A stretch of 64,000 nucleotides of DNA from a virus: the IMG/VR virus record IMGVR_UViG_3300044635_000318, positions 1-64,000 of that record, one strand, 5' to 3'. Below are positions 24,801-34,800 of the stretch, piece after piece. Position numbers and translations under genes: made by a program. Position 1 is the stretch's first letter; every line of letters begins with the position of its first letter. The notes below the pieces were generated by a model. The model ran no database searches, was not told the origin of the DNA, and worked only from the letters and a program-made list of their open reading frames with translations.

Positions 24801-26657
24801 AATAATGTCAATATAGCAACAGGAACAGATGGGGATGGGGTAAATTACTACACTGGAGCTCAATCAGATGACATCTTTGGGGGAGATACATACATTAGCA
24901 GGTATGGGTTTAGATCAACTAATCATACTTATGGGAATGTATTTAGAGGAGATCAGAATAGTTCAGATTTGATTAATGCAAATGGGGCATTAAATATCCC
25001 AAATACAAAAGGGAATAACACCCCAACATCTACTCTATTCTACTTTATGTGTGAGTCTGATGACTTACTAGGATACAGACATATAGCTGATAGTTTAGTA
25101 GGGGTTAATGCATCTAAGAGTATATTCTTTGATGCCGCTACTGCACATGCTGTAATCTTTAATTCCCCAATCAATGATAATACTCATATGGATAACTTAC
25201 TCTATATGAATAACTACTCATTGAATCAAGATATTAGAGTTGCAGTCCCATATCCTAAGTATCTTAACAATGTTACAAGGTTCCCTAATAGAGTTATTAG
25301 ATCAGCTAATGATGAGGGATCTGTAAGTGATAAGTACAGAATTTATCAAGCATTAGATTATAAAGATATCCCTAAACATAGAGGAGATATTTGGAAACTA
25401 TTCTCTATTGGATCAGTGCTTTACATTCACGCTGAAAGAACAGTTTATGTAACCAAAGGAGATCAAGAGATTCAATTATCAGACAACAGTCAAGCTTATG
25501 TAGGGAGTGGGAATATATTCGCTATCGACCCTGATGAGATGATTACTACAAAAGAAGGGTATGGAGGAACAGATAGTCAATTCTCATCTATTACAACTAG
25601 GTATGGGCATTTTTATCTTAATCGTAAGGATAAGAAAGCTTATATGATTTCTGAATCCATTGAAGAAGTAAGCTCACTGGGAATGGAGAAATGGTTCATA
25701 GATAATGTCCCATATCAGTTAGAAGAACAGTTCAATATTGACTTAGATGCATACCCTAAGTATTATGTAAACTCTGATTCCCCAACATCGGATTTTGGGT
25801 TTACTACAGGTTATGACCCAGTATACAAAAGGTTACTGATTACAAAACGTGAACGTATCCCAAAACCTATATTCACAAATGGATGGAATAACGGAAATAT
25901 TAAACGTGGGAAGAATAGATACGCTCATGTATTCTATGATGGAAATACCGCAATCTTATTAAGTGATGATAAGTATTTCCAAACTAAAACTTGGACAATA
26001 TCTTATTATCCTGAGATAAAAGTATGGGGTAGTAGACATTCTTATGCCCCAGTACTGTTCTCAAATACAGCTGAAAACTTATACAGTTTAGTAAACAATA
26101 ATCAGACTACTAATATCTGGGAACACTCAGCATTTAATGCCCCAGGTAGATTCTTCAATCAGACTTATAACTTTGAGTTTGAGTACATTGATAATACAGC
26201 TCCTGGTTCCCCAAAAGTGTTTTCATCTATTTACTACTGGGGAGATGTAACAAAAGTTCAAGCATTAACTTCTGAGGTAACTAAGTACATTTCCCCAGGA
26301 TTTGATGAGTTCTATGTATACAATACAACTCAAATCTCTGGATTAAAGAGTATTAACTATCTGTCTAACTCTAGATTGGTTGATAGAGTATGGTATATCA
26401 ACGATTTTAGAGATATGAGTAGAACTACTGAGTTAACTTACTTAGATACTAATACTGTTGGACCTCAATTTCAACAATTAATGTTTACTTCAGAAGGTAA
26501 CATTAACTCTAACTATATCAATATCAATAAATCTTGGTTTGAACAGAAAAGATTTGTCGATCATTACTTAGGAGTTAGACTTATTAGTAACAATAATGAC
26601 CAAAATTTAATATCTTTGTATGCTGCTGGAACTAAGCACAGACAAGCGTTTAGATAA
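21801..26657 (+). CDS. Large tail protein (muzzle/stabilisation-like)
   Basis: 1618 residues. The N-terminus (MKKFLKGMFKDSERVDQLDG followed by TYRDALNANIN and NEQGNAIVSVD) resembles the opening of the big tail/nozzle proteins of crAss-like and other podoviruses, whose first domain often reads as 'no duplication, ...RDA.N......NE.GN'. The body is beta-rich with many aromatic residues, and the C-terminal part (about 1250-1500) has propeller-like repeats. It probably forms the distal tail tube or muzzle that holds the injected cargo. It follows the fibre genes and precedes the cargo-like genes. The exact component is inferred. Confidence 0.65.
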   Translation: MKKFLKGMFKDSERVDQLDGTYRDALNANINYLKGAIVNEQGNAIVSVDANKIDNIIGECTDEAGRLYVFGLSKYNNETYSIIAVMFPKEKIYTVLFASKELNFQPNYTIEATVKVNSKGDTILYFTDNYIVKSIDVTGIEYVAAYNPPRTFNVTRQLTSAYIPEDIFKLYGSDEYTVQKLDLFMNTGDIPQFKEVLIKEGGGVVSGTYHLALAYSDEDGNATNYMVTSNAVHIVTAREDSIPTETITGDPQGSQSNKSIYWEVTIPAKCNYSSIRPVVIQRFGGQNQESSEFAYQLPDIELPKYNGLERQLLISYSGLETVSQSSISEVVIDNVVYQTCKTLHQLDNVMYAANLQSRGDLGFQRFANNIKVDAVTKSISKFDPRIFTWSSLNFGYSFFDKDDSFDELLFTTSLYPNQLNEGNNTDDFSGRVRKGYKDPKLFYKNKSFRRSEVYAFYISFVLKDGTESYAYHIPGRAAKELSRLKDGVYENSNLSALEGNHYYEEVKDNYSAKLYQLYDTDLYAENTTMGFWENQNETYPFTEDFNVHGVEVDGSSSVVPITSIRGQKVRHHKMPSNKNKAFSYIYKNPNDTWNGAEDKFYPQISEAIGDDSSFQMNERINLLGIKLSNLKIPKFILNQVQGYKIYYAKRTQENKTIIGQSIPVPAWLLNNTVPTMDSEKAKTGPFYKAWMMYGGIPESTLAYPVKRTVSNKLEWNVSPVFGFHDFNLLKNKHTLTGVTHINIQNVMVMRHYKGGPRAKAPLAAGLDAFYNVDWVNTDIGNTFDPEYEGTDPIPENLRIRAFRTSAMLAAAYYSPDDVPLNIYSKANLLTSGTTVNSFPTFFDNFKSVLSVKPNSTTYIGNNINVKTTDGGEFHGVDYIYNAAGESKAVIGLSTGLPMLVGYTSNSSGWLQDANNYGDARFSWYHPDGYLSLQEDAQTQPPIYNDYESLRPGQPAVEELGDKKIGGLPATYLVNLCSLKSDVFNSFDEQLLVWTGYYKPLNNVNIATGTDGDGVNYYTGAQSDDIFGGDTYISRYGFRSTNHTYGNVFRGDQNSSDLINANGALNIPNTKGNNTPTSTLFYFMCESDDLLGYRHIADSLVGVNASKSIFFDAATAHAVIFNSPINDNTHMDNLLYMNNYSLNQDIRVAVPYPKYLNNVTRFPNRVIRSANDEGSVSDKYRIYQALDYKDIPKHRGDIWKLFSIGSVLYIHAERTVYVTKGDQEIQLSDNSQAYVGSGNIFAIDPDEMITTKEGYGGTDSQFSSITTRYGHFYLNRKDKKAYMISESIEEVSSLGMEKWFIDNVPYQLEEQFNIDLDAYPKYYVNSDSPTSDFGFTTGYDPVYKRLLITKRERIPKPIFTNGWNNGNIKRGKNRYAHVFYDGNTAILLSDDKYFQTKTWTISYYPEIKVWGSRHSYAPVLFSNTAENLYSLVNNNQTTNIWEHSAFNAPGRFFNQTYNFEFEYIDNTAPGSPKVFSSIYYWGDVTKVQALTSEVTKYISPGFDEFYVYNTTQISGLKSINYLSNSRLVDRVWYINDFRDMSRTTELTYLDTNTVGPQFQQLMFTSEGNINSNYININKSWFEQKRFVDHYLGVRLISNNNDQNLISLYAAGTKHRQAFR

Positions 26658-26685
26658 CAAACGTGCTATTTAAAAATTTAATATA

Positions 26686-29493
26686 ATGCCTAATAAAAAT
26701 AAGAATTGGATCCAGTCTGCAATCAAAAGACCTGGGGCATTTACAGCTAAAGCTAAGTCTAAAGGAGTATCAGTCCCTAAGCTTATAAGTCAAGTCAAGA
26801 AGAATCCTAGCAAGTACAGCACTAGAACTGTGCGTCAAGCTAATTTGGCTAATACATTACGTAAATTCCAAGCAGCTGGGGCTACAAATGCTCAGATGTA
26901 CTCTACAAAAACTCCTGAAGGGTATTATGATCAGCTCAATCAAGAGCTCTTAGAACTTAATAAAGGATATGCTGAAACTCAAAAGCAACGTCAAGAACAA
27001 CAATCTGCAGCCAATCAAGAAGCTTTAACAAATACAGTACAAACTAGTGCTACTCAGATTGGGAAAGGACTGCAAACAGCTTTAAAAGGGAGTGAAGCAA
27101 CTAACTTAAAGGGTATAGCTCAAGGATTAAAAGGGACATCAGCTGGGACAGGACTTCTTGGGGCAGGATTATCATTAGCAGGAGCTGGGATTCAGAAAGC
27201 GTCTGATGACAAAGATTCTACAAAGTATAACGCTGGGGAAATTGGGGGTGGTTTAATGGGAGGGATTGGGAAAGGATTAGGAGCAGCAGGAACATTAGGA
27301 ATGTTAGCACCTGCATTAGCTGTCCCTGGAATTGGGTGGGCAGCAGCAGGTATTGGGGCTGCAGCAGCTGGAGCTAAGATGCTTATTGATAAGCGTAAAG
27401 CTGTTAAAGAGAAAGAGAAGAATGATGAGATGTTTGCTAAAAGCCGTAGAAGTATTGTAGATGCTCAACAAAAAGCTTTTGAGCAAGAGCGTACTATGGA
27501 AGGTATGGATCAAGGATTTAATATCGGGATGTCTCAAACCAATTCTTACGTTCCTAGCAATCAAAGAATGTACATGAAGAAGGGGGGAGAAATGATCAAG
27601 CGGGCTGATGGTTCATATTCTCAGAGAGGATTGTGGGATAACATTAGAGCTAACAAAGGATCTGGGAAGAAGCCTACTAAGCAAATGTTAGAGCAAGAGA
27701 AAAAGATTAAAGCTGAGATGATGGCCGGAGGCCAAGCTTTAAAAGGGGGTGCTATGCTCCCAATGTCTAACACAGCTGTAGAGTTTGTGGGAAATAAGCA
27801 TAACAAAGGTGGAATTATGCTTGACAGACAAACTGAAGTTGAAGGAGGAGAAACTATGGATAAGGTAATGTTCAAACAAGGAGGAGCTCAAGATTATATC
27901 TTCTCAGATTATCTTAAGCTTGGGGGTAAAACATTTGCTAGTCGTCATAAGAACTTAGTTAAATCAGGGGCATCTAGAGCTCAGATTCAAGAACTAGCTA
28001 AGCTTCAAGAGCAAGTAGCTAAAAAGAAAGGGCGAGATGAGAATGGACCTAGAGACCCTAATAAAATTGCACAAGCTGGGGGAGTAAGGAAATATCAGAA
28101 TGCAGGTGCTCCAGCAACTACTACTGCTTCAAATACCCCACCACCTGAACCGCCTTTTAACCCCTGGGCACCGAGTCTTACAACTACATTTGCCATACAA
28201 GGAAATAGAGGTATTGATAAAGAAACTACTATAGGAGGCCAACCTACAGGTAATTTATCTGGTACAGGGTGGGGACAATATTATTCCCAGTATCCTCTTT
28301 TTGAAGAAAGTCCCGAAAGGTTCTATGATGAGGTGTATACACCTGGAGTAAGAGAATACTTTTCGAATAATCCTGATCAAGCATATGCACAACTGCAAAA
28401 AATGGTAAGAGGAGATGATCCTAATGCAGATAACTTTAGAAAGATACTTCTTGATAAAGATGGGAAGATGCTCCCAAAAGAACAGGCACTTGCAAAAGCA
28501 GAAGAATTAGCAACAGATAAAAATGTTGGATCATTTCATATGCTTCTTCCTCTTGAGAAGCCTAAAGATATGATACCTATACCTATAATACCACCTGGTA
28601 CCATACCTACAAAACCTCCTGGTGGTACCATACCTGGGGATGAAGATAAACCAGGAGATATACCTAAAATACCACCTGGTATTACCATTCCTGAGAAACC
28701 CCCAATTATTCCCCCTTATCAAACTATTGGGCCATTAGCTGCATTAGCAACTAAATACCCTAAAGTTCAAGGGGCAGCTGCTATCCCATCAGGAAGATTA
28801 AATCTCCCTAGAGTAAACTTTAATGCTGAAAGAGCTGCTAGTGCTGCAGGACTTAGTGCTGCTAATAAAGCTTTAGAGAATCAAGTAGCTGGACCAGCAT
28901 CTATTGCCGCTCGTATGGCTCAAACAAATTCTGCTAGAGAAGCTAACTTAAGAACTTCAACTGCTGAAGCTCAAGCTAATAAAGAGTTAGCAGCTAATGA
29001 AGCACAGATTAATGCTGGGATATCATCTCAAAATGCTCAGAGAGGATTACAAGCTAGTATGTTTAATGCTCAGAATGTTAATGCTAGAAATCAAGCAGAG
29101 TATGAGCAAAACTTACTAGGAGCACAAGGGTTAGGGACAGCATTAGCTCAGTATCAGAATGACCTTATGAGTTATAAGTTCACTGAGAGATTAGCACGAG
29201 CTAATCAAATTGATGGGGAGTATGATCGTGCTAAGATGATGGAGAATATGGAGAAGGATGCTAGAAGAAATAAAACTTCCCCATTTAGAGACATGTCCTT
29301 CTACGATAGACGTATGAATGCTGCAGCACTGTATGACCGTACTAGAACATTAGAAGAACAAGAGACTCAGCGTAGAACAGCAATGGTTGAAGGGATGAAA
29401 GCTCAAAACCAACAGCAACAACAAGAAACAGAGCAGAAAAAGAAGGGTGGTAAGTATATCAAGAGGTCTAACAAAATTAACAGAAGAAGATAA
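26686..29493 (+). CDS. Cargo/internal virion protein with Gly-rich hydrophobic region
   Basis: 935 residues. N-terminus NKNWIQSAIKRPGAFTAKAK matches a W-I-Q...PGA motif common in crAss-like cargo proteins. Residues about 150-235 are Gly/Ala-rich and hydrophobic, able to insert into a membrane. MKKGGEM near 295, GNKHNKGGIML near 369 and EVEGGETMDKVMFKQGG follow, then GGVRKYQNAG at 465-474. A Pro-rich linker (about 625-680) leads to an Ala/Asn/Gln-rich helical domain and a basic end (KKKGGKYIKRSNKINRRR). It is probably packed in the virion and ejected with DNA. It overlaps the next ATG. Confidence 0.65.
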   Translation: MPNKNKNWIQSAIKRPGAFTAKAKSKGVSVPKLISQVKKNPSKYSTRTVRQANLANTLRKFQAAGATNAQMYSTKTPEGYYDQLNQELLELNKGYAETQKQRQEQQSAANQEALTNTVQTSATQIGKGLQTALKGSEATNLKGIAQGLKGTSAGTGLLGAGLSLAGAGIQKASDDKDSTKYNAGEIGGGLMGGIGKGLGAAGTLGMLAPALAVPGIGWAAAGIGAAAAGAKMLIDKRKAVKEKEKNDEMFAKSRRSIVDAQQKAFEQERTMEGMDQGFNIGMSQTNSYVPSNQRMYMKKGGEMIKRADGSYSQRGLWDNIRANKGSGKKPTKQMLEQEKKIKAEMMAGGQALKGGAMLPMSNTAVEFVGNKHNKGGIMLDRQTEVEGGETMDKVMFKQGGAQDYIFSDYLKLGGKTFASRHKNLVKSGASRAQIQELAKLQEQVAKKKGRDENGPRDPNKIAQAGGVRKYQNAGAPATTTASNTPPPEPPFNPWAPSLTTTFAIQGNRGIDKETTIGGQPTGNLSGTGWGQYYSQYPLFEESPERFYDEVYTPGVREYFSNNPDQAYAQLQKMVRGDDPNADNFRKILLDKDGKMLPKEQALAKAEELATDKNVGSFHMLLPLEKPKDMIPIPIIPPGTIPTKPPGGTIPGDEDKPGDIPKIPPGITIPEKPPIIPPYQTIGPLAALATKYPKVQGAAAIPSGRLNLPRVNFNAERAASAAGLSAANKALENQVAGPASIAARMAQTNSAREANLRTSTAEAQANKELAANEAQINAGISSQNAQRGLQASMFNAQNVNARNQAEYEQNLLGAQGLGTALAQYQNDLMSYKFTERLARANQIDGEYDRAKMMENMEKDARRNKTSPFRDMSFYDRRMNAAALYDRTRTLEEQETQRRTAMVEGMKAQNQQQQQETEQKKKGGKYIKRSNKINRRR

Positions 29494-31871
29494 TGCCTGT
29501 ACAGTTTGCACAACCGATATCACAGTTTGTAAATCCTAACTCTGTTGAAATATCTCAAATATTAAGAGATAGATATTTGAGAAGTTTTGCTGCTCAAGAT
29601 GAACTACAGCAAAAGTTATTAGAGCTACAGACTGCCCCATTTGCTGGGGATGTAGCTGCTAGAAACGCTTTGATAGCTGATACAAATAAAAAGTTAGGGG
29701 AATTTGCTGAACGTGGGGACTACGAAAACTTAACAGTTCCTATCGCCAATGTAGCTAGAGAAACATCTAAAAAATTTACCCCATTAGCTCAAAACTATGC
29801 AGCTTATGAAAAAGCTAAACAAGTTGAGCAAGAACGAATGCTGCGTGGGGATATTACAAGAACCCAATACGATAGATGGTTAGAGCGTAGTAAATACACT
29901 TATGACCAAGCATCTGGGGATTACTCTGCATACACTGGAGTACAATTTGATGATACGGGAAATGCAATACAATCTTCATTTTACACTCATACCCCAATCG
30001 CAGCAGCAGTAGATGTTGATAAAGAGATCTTAACTGCACTTAATACATTAGAAAGGGAAAAGACGGGAGGAAGTGTAAGTAGTGGATATGATGAACAAGG
30101 AGGATTAATATTTTACGTTCAAAGAGAAGGTCAAATTGTAGAACGTGTATCTCCTGAAAGAGTAGATGCAGCTGTTAGAGAAGTACTTAATCGTAGTAAT
30201 GTTAGATCTTATTTAGATCAAGAAGCTGAGTTCCAAATCTTTGATTTAAATGACCAAGAATTAAGCGTACTTTTAGGGCAAAAGGCTCAATCACGTAATC
30301 AAAGCATTCGTGGGTTAGCTGCAGATGCTATGCGAGGTTCTACAGGAGATAAAAGATCAGCTTTAAAAGAGATTATGGATGTTGAAAATACTTCTAAATA
30401 CTTAACCTACGGAAGAAACATTGTAGGTCCTGGAAGTAGATATGGGGGAGGAGTAACTAGAAGGTTTGAAGCTGATTTTACTGAAGCTGTGTATGGATCT
30501 GCCCCAACAGCTCCGCCTCCAGCCCCAGTAAATCCTTCTACAAACGGACAACCACTTTCAGTCCCAAGCGCATTTTATGATACAAATGAAAAAGCTATTA
30601 CGCAAGAAAAGTTAGATCAAACATTAAAAGAGAATAGACAACTTGCTACAACTTCTGTAGGATTAATTAAAAATAACTATGGAAAAGTATTCGATCATTT
30701 AATGGGACTTGCTGGAATTACTGAACATCAAAGACATAGACTAGCAGGTAATGACCCTCAAGCTTATAGCAATATTATGTTACAAGTTGGGAGACAGTTA
30801 CAAGGAATGACAAATCAACAACTTATAGAGGCAGCAAATAAAAGTGCTGATCCAAATGGGGCGTTTACATATCTACAAGCTCAAAGAGCACAGTTTAATA
30901 AACATCAAGCTATTATCAAAGCTGGGGAAGACTTTAATGCTACAGTAAGAAATGATGTAGGATTAACCTCAGATAAATTGATTGATGGGGCATTAGAAAT
31001 GTATGCTACTGGATATCAAGAGAGTGGAGTCAATAATCCTATTGCAGTCGATGATGTACCAGATGTATTAAATGCACAGACATTTGTAAACACAGTTTAT
31101 AGAATGCGTAAAGCATTAGGAGTAGATGATACTTTGATAAGAAGAGAGATTACATCTTCACTTTCAACACATTATGGATTAGATGCTACTGAAGCTGATC
31201 AACTTCTTAAGAATAAGAATACTGAGGCCATTGACCATAGATTAGTAGACTATTACGAACAGGTAAGAGCGGAAAGATCAGAACTTTTTAATGAAAAGTT
31301 AGGAACTTACTCTAATGCTACATTAACAATGAAAGAATTTGTTAATGCTCCTGGGGATAGAAGTAAAAACTTTGCAGATTCTGAGGCGATGAGGAAAACT
31401 GCGGTAGGTAATACTACATCTGGAATGAACATGGCTGGATTAACAGATATGCAGGGAGTAACTATCCCAGACTCTAAAATAACTAGATTAGCATTTACCA
31501 CAGTTCTTCAAAATGGGACAGCTATCCCAGCAGTATCTTTAGTGTTAGAAGATAAAACTCCAGTTATTGTTAGATATGAGGAAATCTTTACAAATGAAGG
31601 ATTTAAAAATCATATTTTAAGTCCAAAAACTGCAGATATATTAGGGGAAGCGTATACTTACACATACAATAACCCTGCATCAAGTGCTAAAGGAGCTCCT
31701 GCAGTAATCACTAGAAGTTTTTCTGACGGAGTATTGATAGCTAGACTATATCCAGTTGTTGGGGGTAATAACTCATTTGCAGGGTATGGAAAGGTAGAAA
31801 CTGAGTTTAATGGACAAAAAGCTGAAATGAGTTTTGATGAGTTTTTGTATTACTATAATACTATGGAATAA
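29493..31871 (+). CDS. Virion cargo-like helical protein
   Basis: 792 residues, mainly helical with Ala/Gln/Glu/Arg-rich stretches, no transmembrane segments and no catalytic motif seen. The N-terminus (MPVQFAQPISQFVNPNS) is an extended arm; residues 20-120 form long helices; a Pro-rich linker lies at about 335-350. Start and stop both overlap neighbours by one base, so it is translated within the chain of cargo-like genes. It is likely an internal or tail-lumen protein ejected during infection. Family not recognised in detail. Confidence 0.6.
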   Translation: MPVQFAQPISQFVNPNSVEISQILRDRYLRSFAAQDELQQKLLELQTAPFAGDVAARNALIADTNKKLGEFAERGDYENLTVPIANVARETSKKFTPLAQNYAAYEKAKQVEQERMLRGDITRTQYDRWLERSKYTYDQASGDYSAYTGVQFDDTGNAIQSSFYTHTPIAAAVDVDKEILTALNTLEREKTGGSVSSGYDEQGGLIFYVQREGQIVERVSPERVDAAVREVLNRSNVRSYLDQEAEFQIFDLNDQELSVLLGQKAQSRNQSIRGLAADAMRGSTGDKRSALKEIMDVENTSKYLTYGRNIVGPGSRYGGGVTRRFEADFTEAVYGSAPTAPPPAPVNPSTNGQPLSVPSAFYDTNEKAITQEKLDQTLKENRQLATTSVGLIKNNYGKVFDHLMGLAGITEHQRHRLAGNDPQAYSNIMLQVGRQLQGMTNQQLIEAANKSADPNGAFTYLQAQRAQFNKHQAIIKAGEDFNATVRNDVGLTSDKLIDGALEMYATGYQESGVNNPIAVDDVPDVLNAQTFVNTVYRMRKALGVDDTLIRREITSSLSTHYGLDATEADQLLKNKNTEAIDHRLVDYYEQVRAERSELFNEKLGTYSNATLTMKEFVNAPGDRSKNFADSEAMRKTAVGNTTSGMNMAGLTDMQGVTIPDSKITRLAFTTVLQNGTAIPAVSLVLEDKTPVIVRYEEIFTNEGFKNHILSPKTADILGEAYTYTYNNPASSAKGAPAVITRSFSDGVLIARLYPVVGGNNSFAGYGKVETEFNGQKAEMSFDEFLYYYNTME

Positions 31872-34800
31872 TGGAGCCAGAAAACGTAGAACTAAATCCT
31901 ATTACTAATCTTCCAGTAAGAAAAGCTCCAGTTAATCCTATTACTGGGAAACCATTAACTCAATCTCAGCTAAGTTCCCCATTCACTGGGGATCCAATGG
32001 CTTATGGGTTTACTCGTGATATGTCAGAATATACTGACTATGGAGTAAAAGTTACCCCTTATCAAGATATTGAAGAAGCTAGAGCAGAAGCTCAACCTGG
32101 GTATGAACAAGCTTACAGAGGAACTCTAAAAGCTCTTGGTACATTCGGAACGTCAGTTGGGATGGTAATAGCTGGCTCCGTCGAAGGTCTTTTAAGATTA
32201 GAAGATCAATTTGCAGTTGGGGGATTAGATAACGTAAATATTAGTAGAGCATTTGGGGAAGAAAATGAGACAAATAAATACTTAAATCAGTTAAATGAGG
32301 AACTACGTGAATCTATCCCAAATTATAAAACTCAAGAAGAGATTCAATCAATTGGGACATTTGGGGGAATGTTCAATACAAATTTTATTTTTGATGATGC
32401 TTTAAATGGATTTGCATTTTTAGGGGGAGCAGCAGCAACAGCTTGGTTAACTGGAGGGGCCGGAATATCAGGAGCTGTAGGAGGTGCAGCTGGATCGCTT
32501 GGGAGATTTGCAATGTTATCCCCTAGAGTTGCTGCTGGTGTGAATGCTTTAAAAGCTTCTAGAGCTGCTCAAGCATCTTTTTCTGCTGCAAATGCAGCTA
32601 AAATGAGGGCTGCAGCTTTTGCAACAGCAGTTAAAGCTACCCCAGCACTTAAAGCTGCGAGTAATCTCCCAGGAGCTGCTGCTGCAGGTAGAGTTGGGAG
32701 TAAATTATTTAGTGTAAATTCAATTCGAGGTCTTGAGACTGGGTTTTTAATGTCTACTTCAGAAGCTGCAGTAGAAGCATTTGAAGTTAAAAACCAGTAC
32801 AAAGAAAAGTTAATTCAAGAAGCTTTAAAAAAGTACAACGTAGAATCAGAATATGATCTTCCTGTTCAAGTTCAACAGAACATTAATCAGTTAGCTGAAA
32901 ACGTAGGAGCAGTATCTTTCTCAGCAAACCTCCCGATGTTAATGGCTACTAACATGTTTGCATTTAGACAGTTACTTCGTCCTGTATTAGCCCCAAGAAT
33001 TGCAGGGTTAAGTATGAAAGCAGGAAAAGCTGTTTATGCTCCTGGAAGTAAAGCATTAAGAGTTGGGAAAGTATTGGGGGCAGAATCTCTTAGTGAAGCC
33101 ATTCAAGAAGGATATCAGTGGGGAATTCAAGAAACATTAATCAATCAAGATCTTAATAAGTATAATGATTTTGGGTCAGCTGATATGTTCTATGGATTAG
33201 CTAAAGCAAGAGAGAATGATTTTATAGACGCTTTAAAAAAGACCCCAGAATTAGTCGGGAAACTTGCTGAAGCTCCATTCAATCCAGAAGGAAGGCACGC
33301 AATGATTTTAGGGGGATTGATTGGGGGAATAGTGTCTGGAATTAGATTATCTACTGGAAATCAATTTGAACAAGAAGATAAAAGAGGTGAAGCTGCTAAA
33401 GAGTTTTTAAACTCTGAGTTCTTTGGGAATTTACAGCAACGAGCTGCTCGATCTAATCGTGTATCAACTCACCTTAAGAACAAAGAAATCTTTGAAAAAG
33501 AAGGGAATACTGAGGCAGCTGAAAGAGAATTAGCAGCTATATTCCAAGAAGAAGCTTTATTTCACGTACAAAACGGATCTTGGGATGTCTTCTTAGAGCG
33601 TTTAGCGTTAGAAGCTGAAAAGCCATTAGATGAGTTTAAGAAGGATTTTGATATCCAAGATGATAACTACACTGCAGAAGATCAAAAGAAAACGGTTAAG
33701 AAATTAGCTGAGCAGTTAACAGACTTAGCAATATACAGTGATTCATTATCCTTTTTATTTCCTACAATCGAACGTCCTACAGGGTTAAAAAGAACACTAA
33801 CCTCTAAGAAAAGAATGCAGGAGATTGATGATCAGATTAAAGAACAAGAAATAATTAGAGGAGCTATTCTTAGGTCTCACTTTACAATTGGGAATCTTAA
33901 TGAGAAGATTACTGAGACTGCAGAAAGAATGAAACAGGAAATTCCTGAGATAGCTAATATGATTGATGACATTGTCAATACACGTAGAAGCTTATTTGGG
34001 GAATTGTTTTCTAAAGCTGAACGAGCTCAAAAAGATATTAAAGATGAAGAGCTTTATAACAGCATTAAGATTAAGAGCGATGAGTTAGTAGATAAATTAA
34101 ACAAGGCAGCTGAAGGAATACAAGATCCTGTACATCAAGTACTGTTTAATATCTATGCTCAAAAATTAGTTGATTTAACTCAAGAGCGAGATAACTACGA
34201 ACTTGCTAAAAACAATTTGGTTCGTTCCCCTAGTAAGAGAGATTTATTTGTAAGTAGAACAAAACTTGCTGAAGAAAATAAAATTTTTGAGGCTAGGGAA
34301 AAGGTATTAAAAGAAGCTATTGAATCAGCTAAAACATCTAAAGAACTTGCAGATCAAAAAGCTTCTTTAGGGAAAGAAATCGATAGCCACCCAGAACTTA
34401 AACTTCAACTTTCGAATGCTATTACAGCTAAGCTGAAAGAAGAGAATGATATTAATGAAAGATTTAATGGATTAACTCTAACAGAAGTAAAAGCTTTAAC
34501 AGGACTTTCCCCACAAGAAGAGTACGTTAGAAAGCTGCATTTAGCTAAAAGAGCTCAAGAATCCCCTATTACCCCTAAGAAAGAACAAGCTAAAAAAGAA
34601 CCCCCTAAAAAGCCAGAAGAGAAAAAAGAAAAGGAGGAAAAACCAGAAGGGAAAAAGAGTACAAAAGAAAAACTTAAATCACGTCGTAAAAAACAAGGGG
34701 AGCAATTACGTAAGAAAGTTGGGAGTTTAATATCTCTTCGTAATCATAATCGTACAACAATCAATCAGCAAACTTTTGGGGAGTTTGAAGTTGAAGAAGT

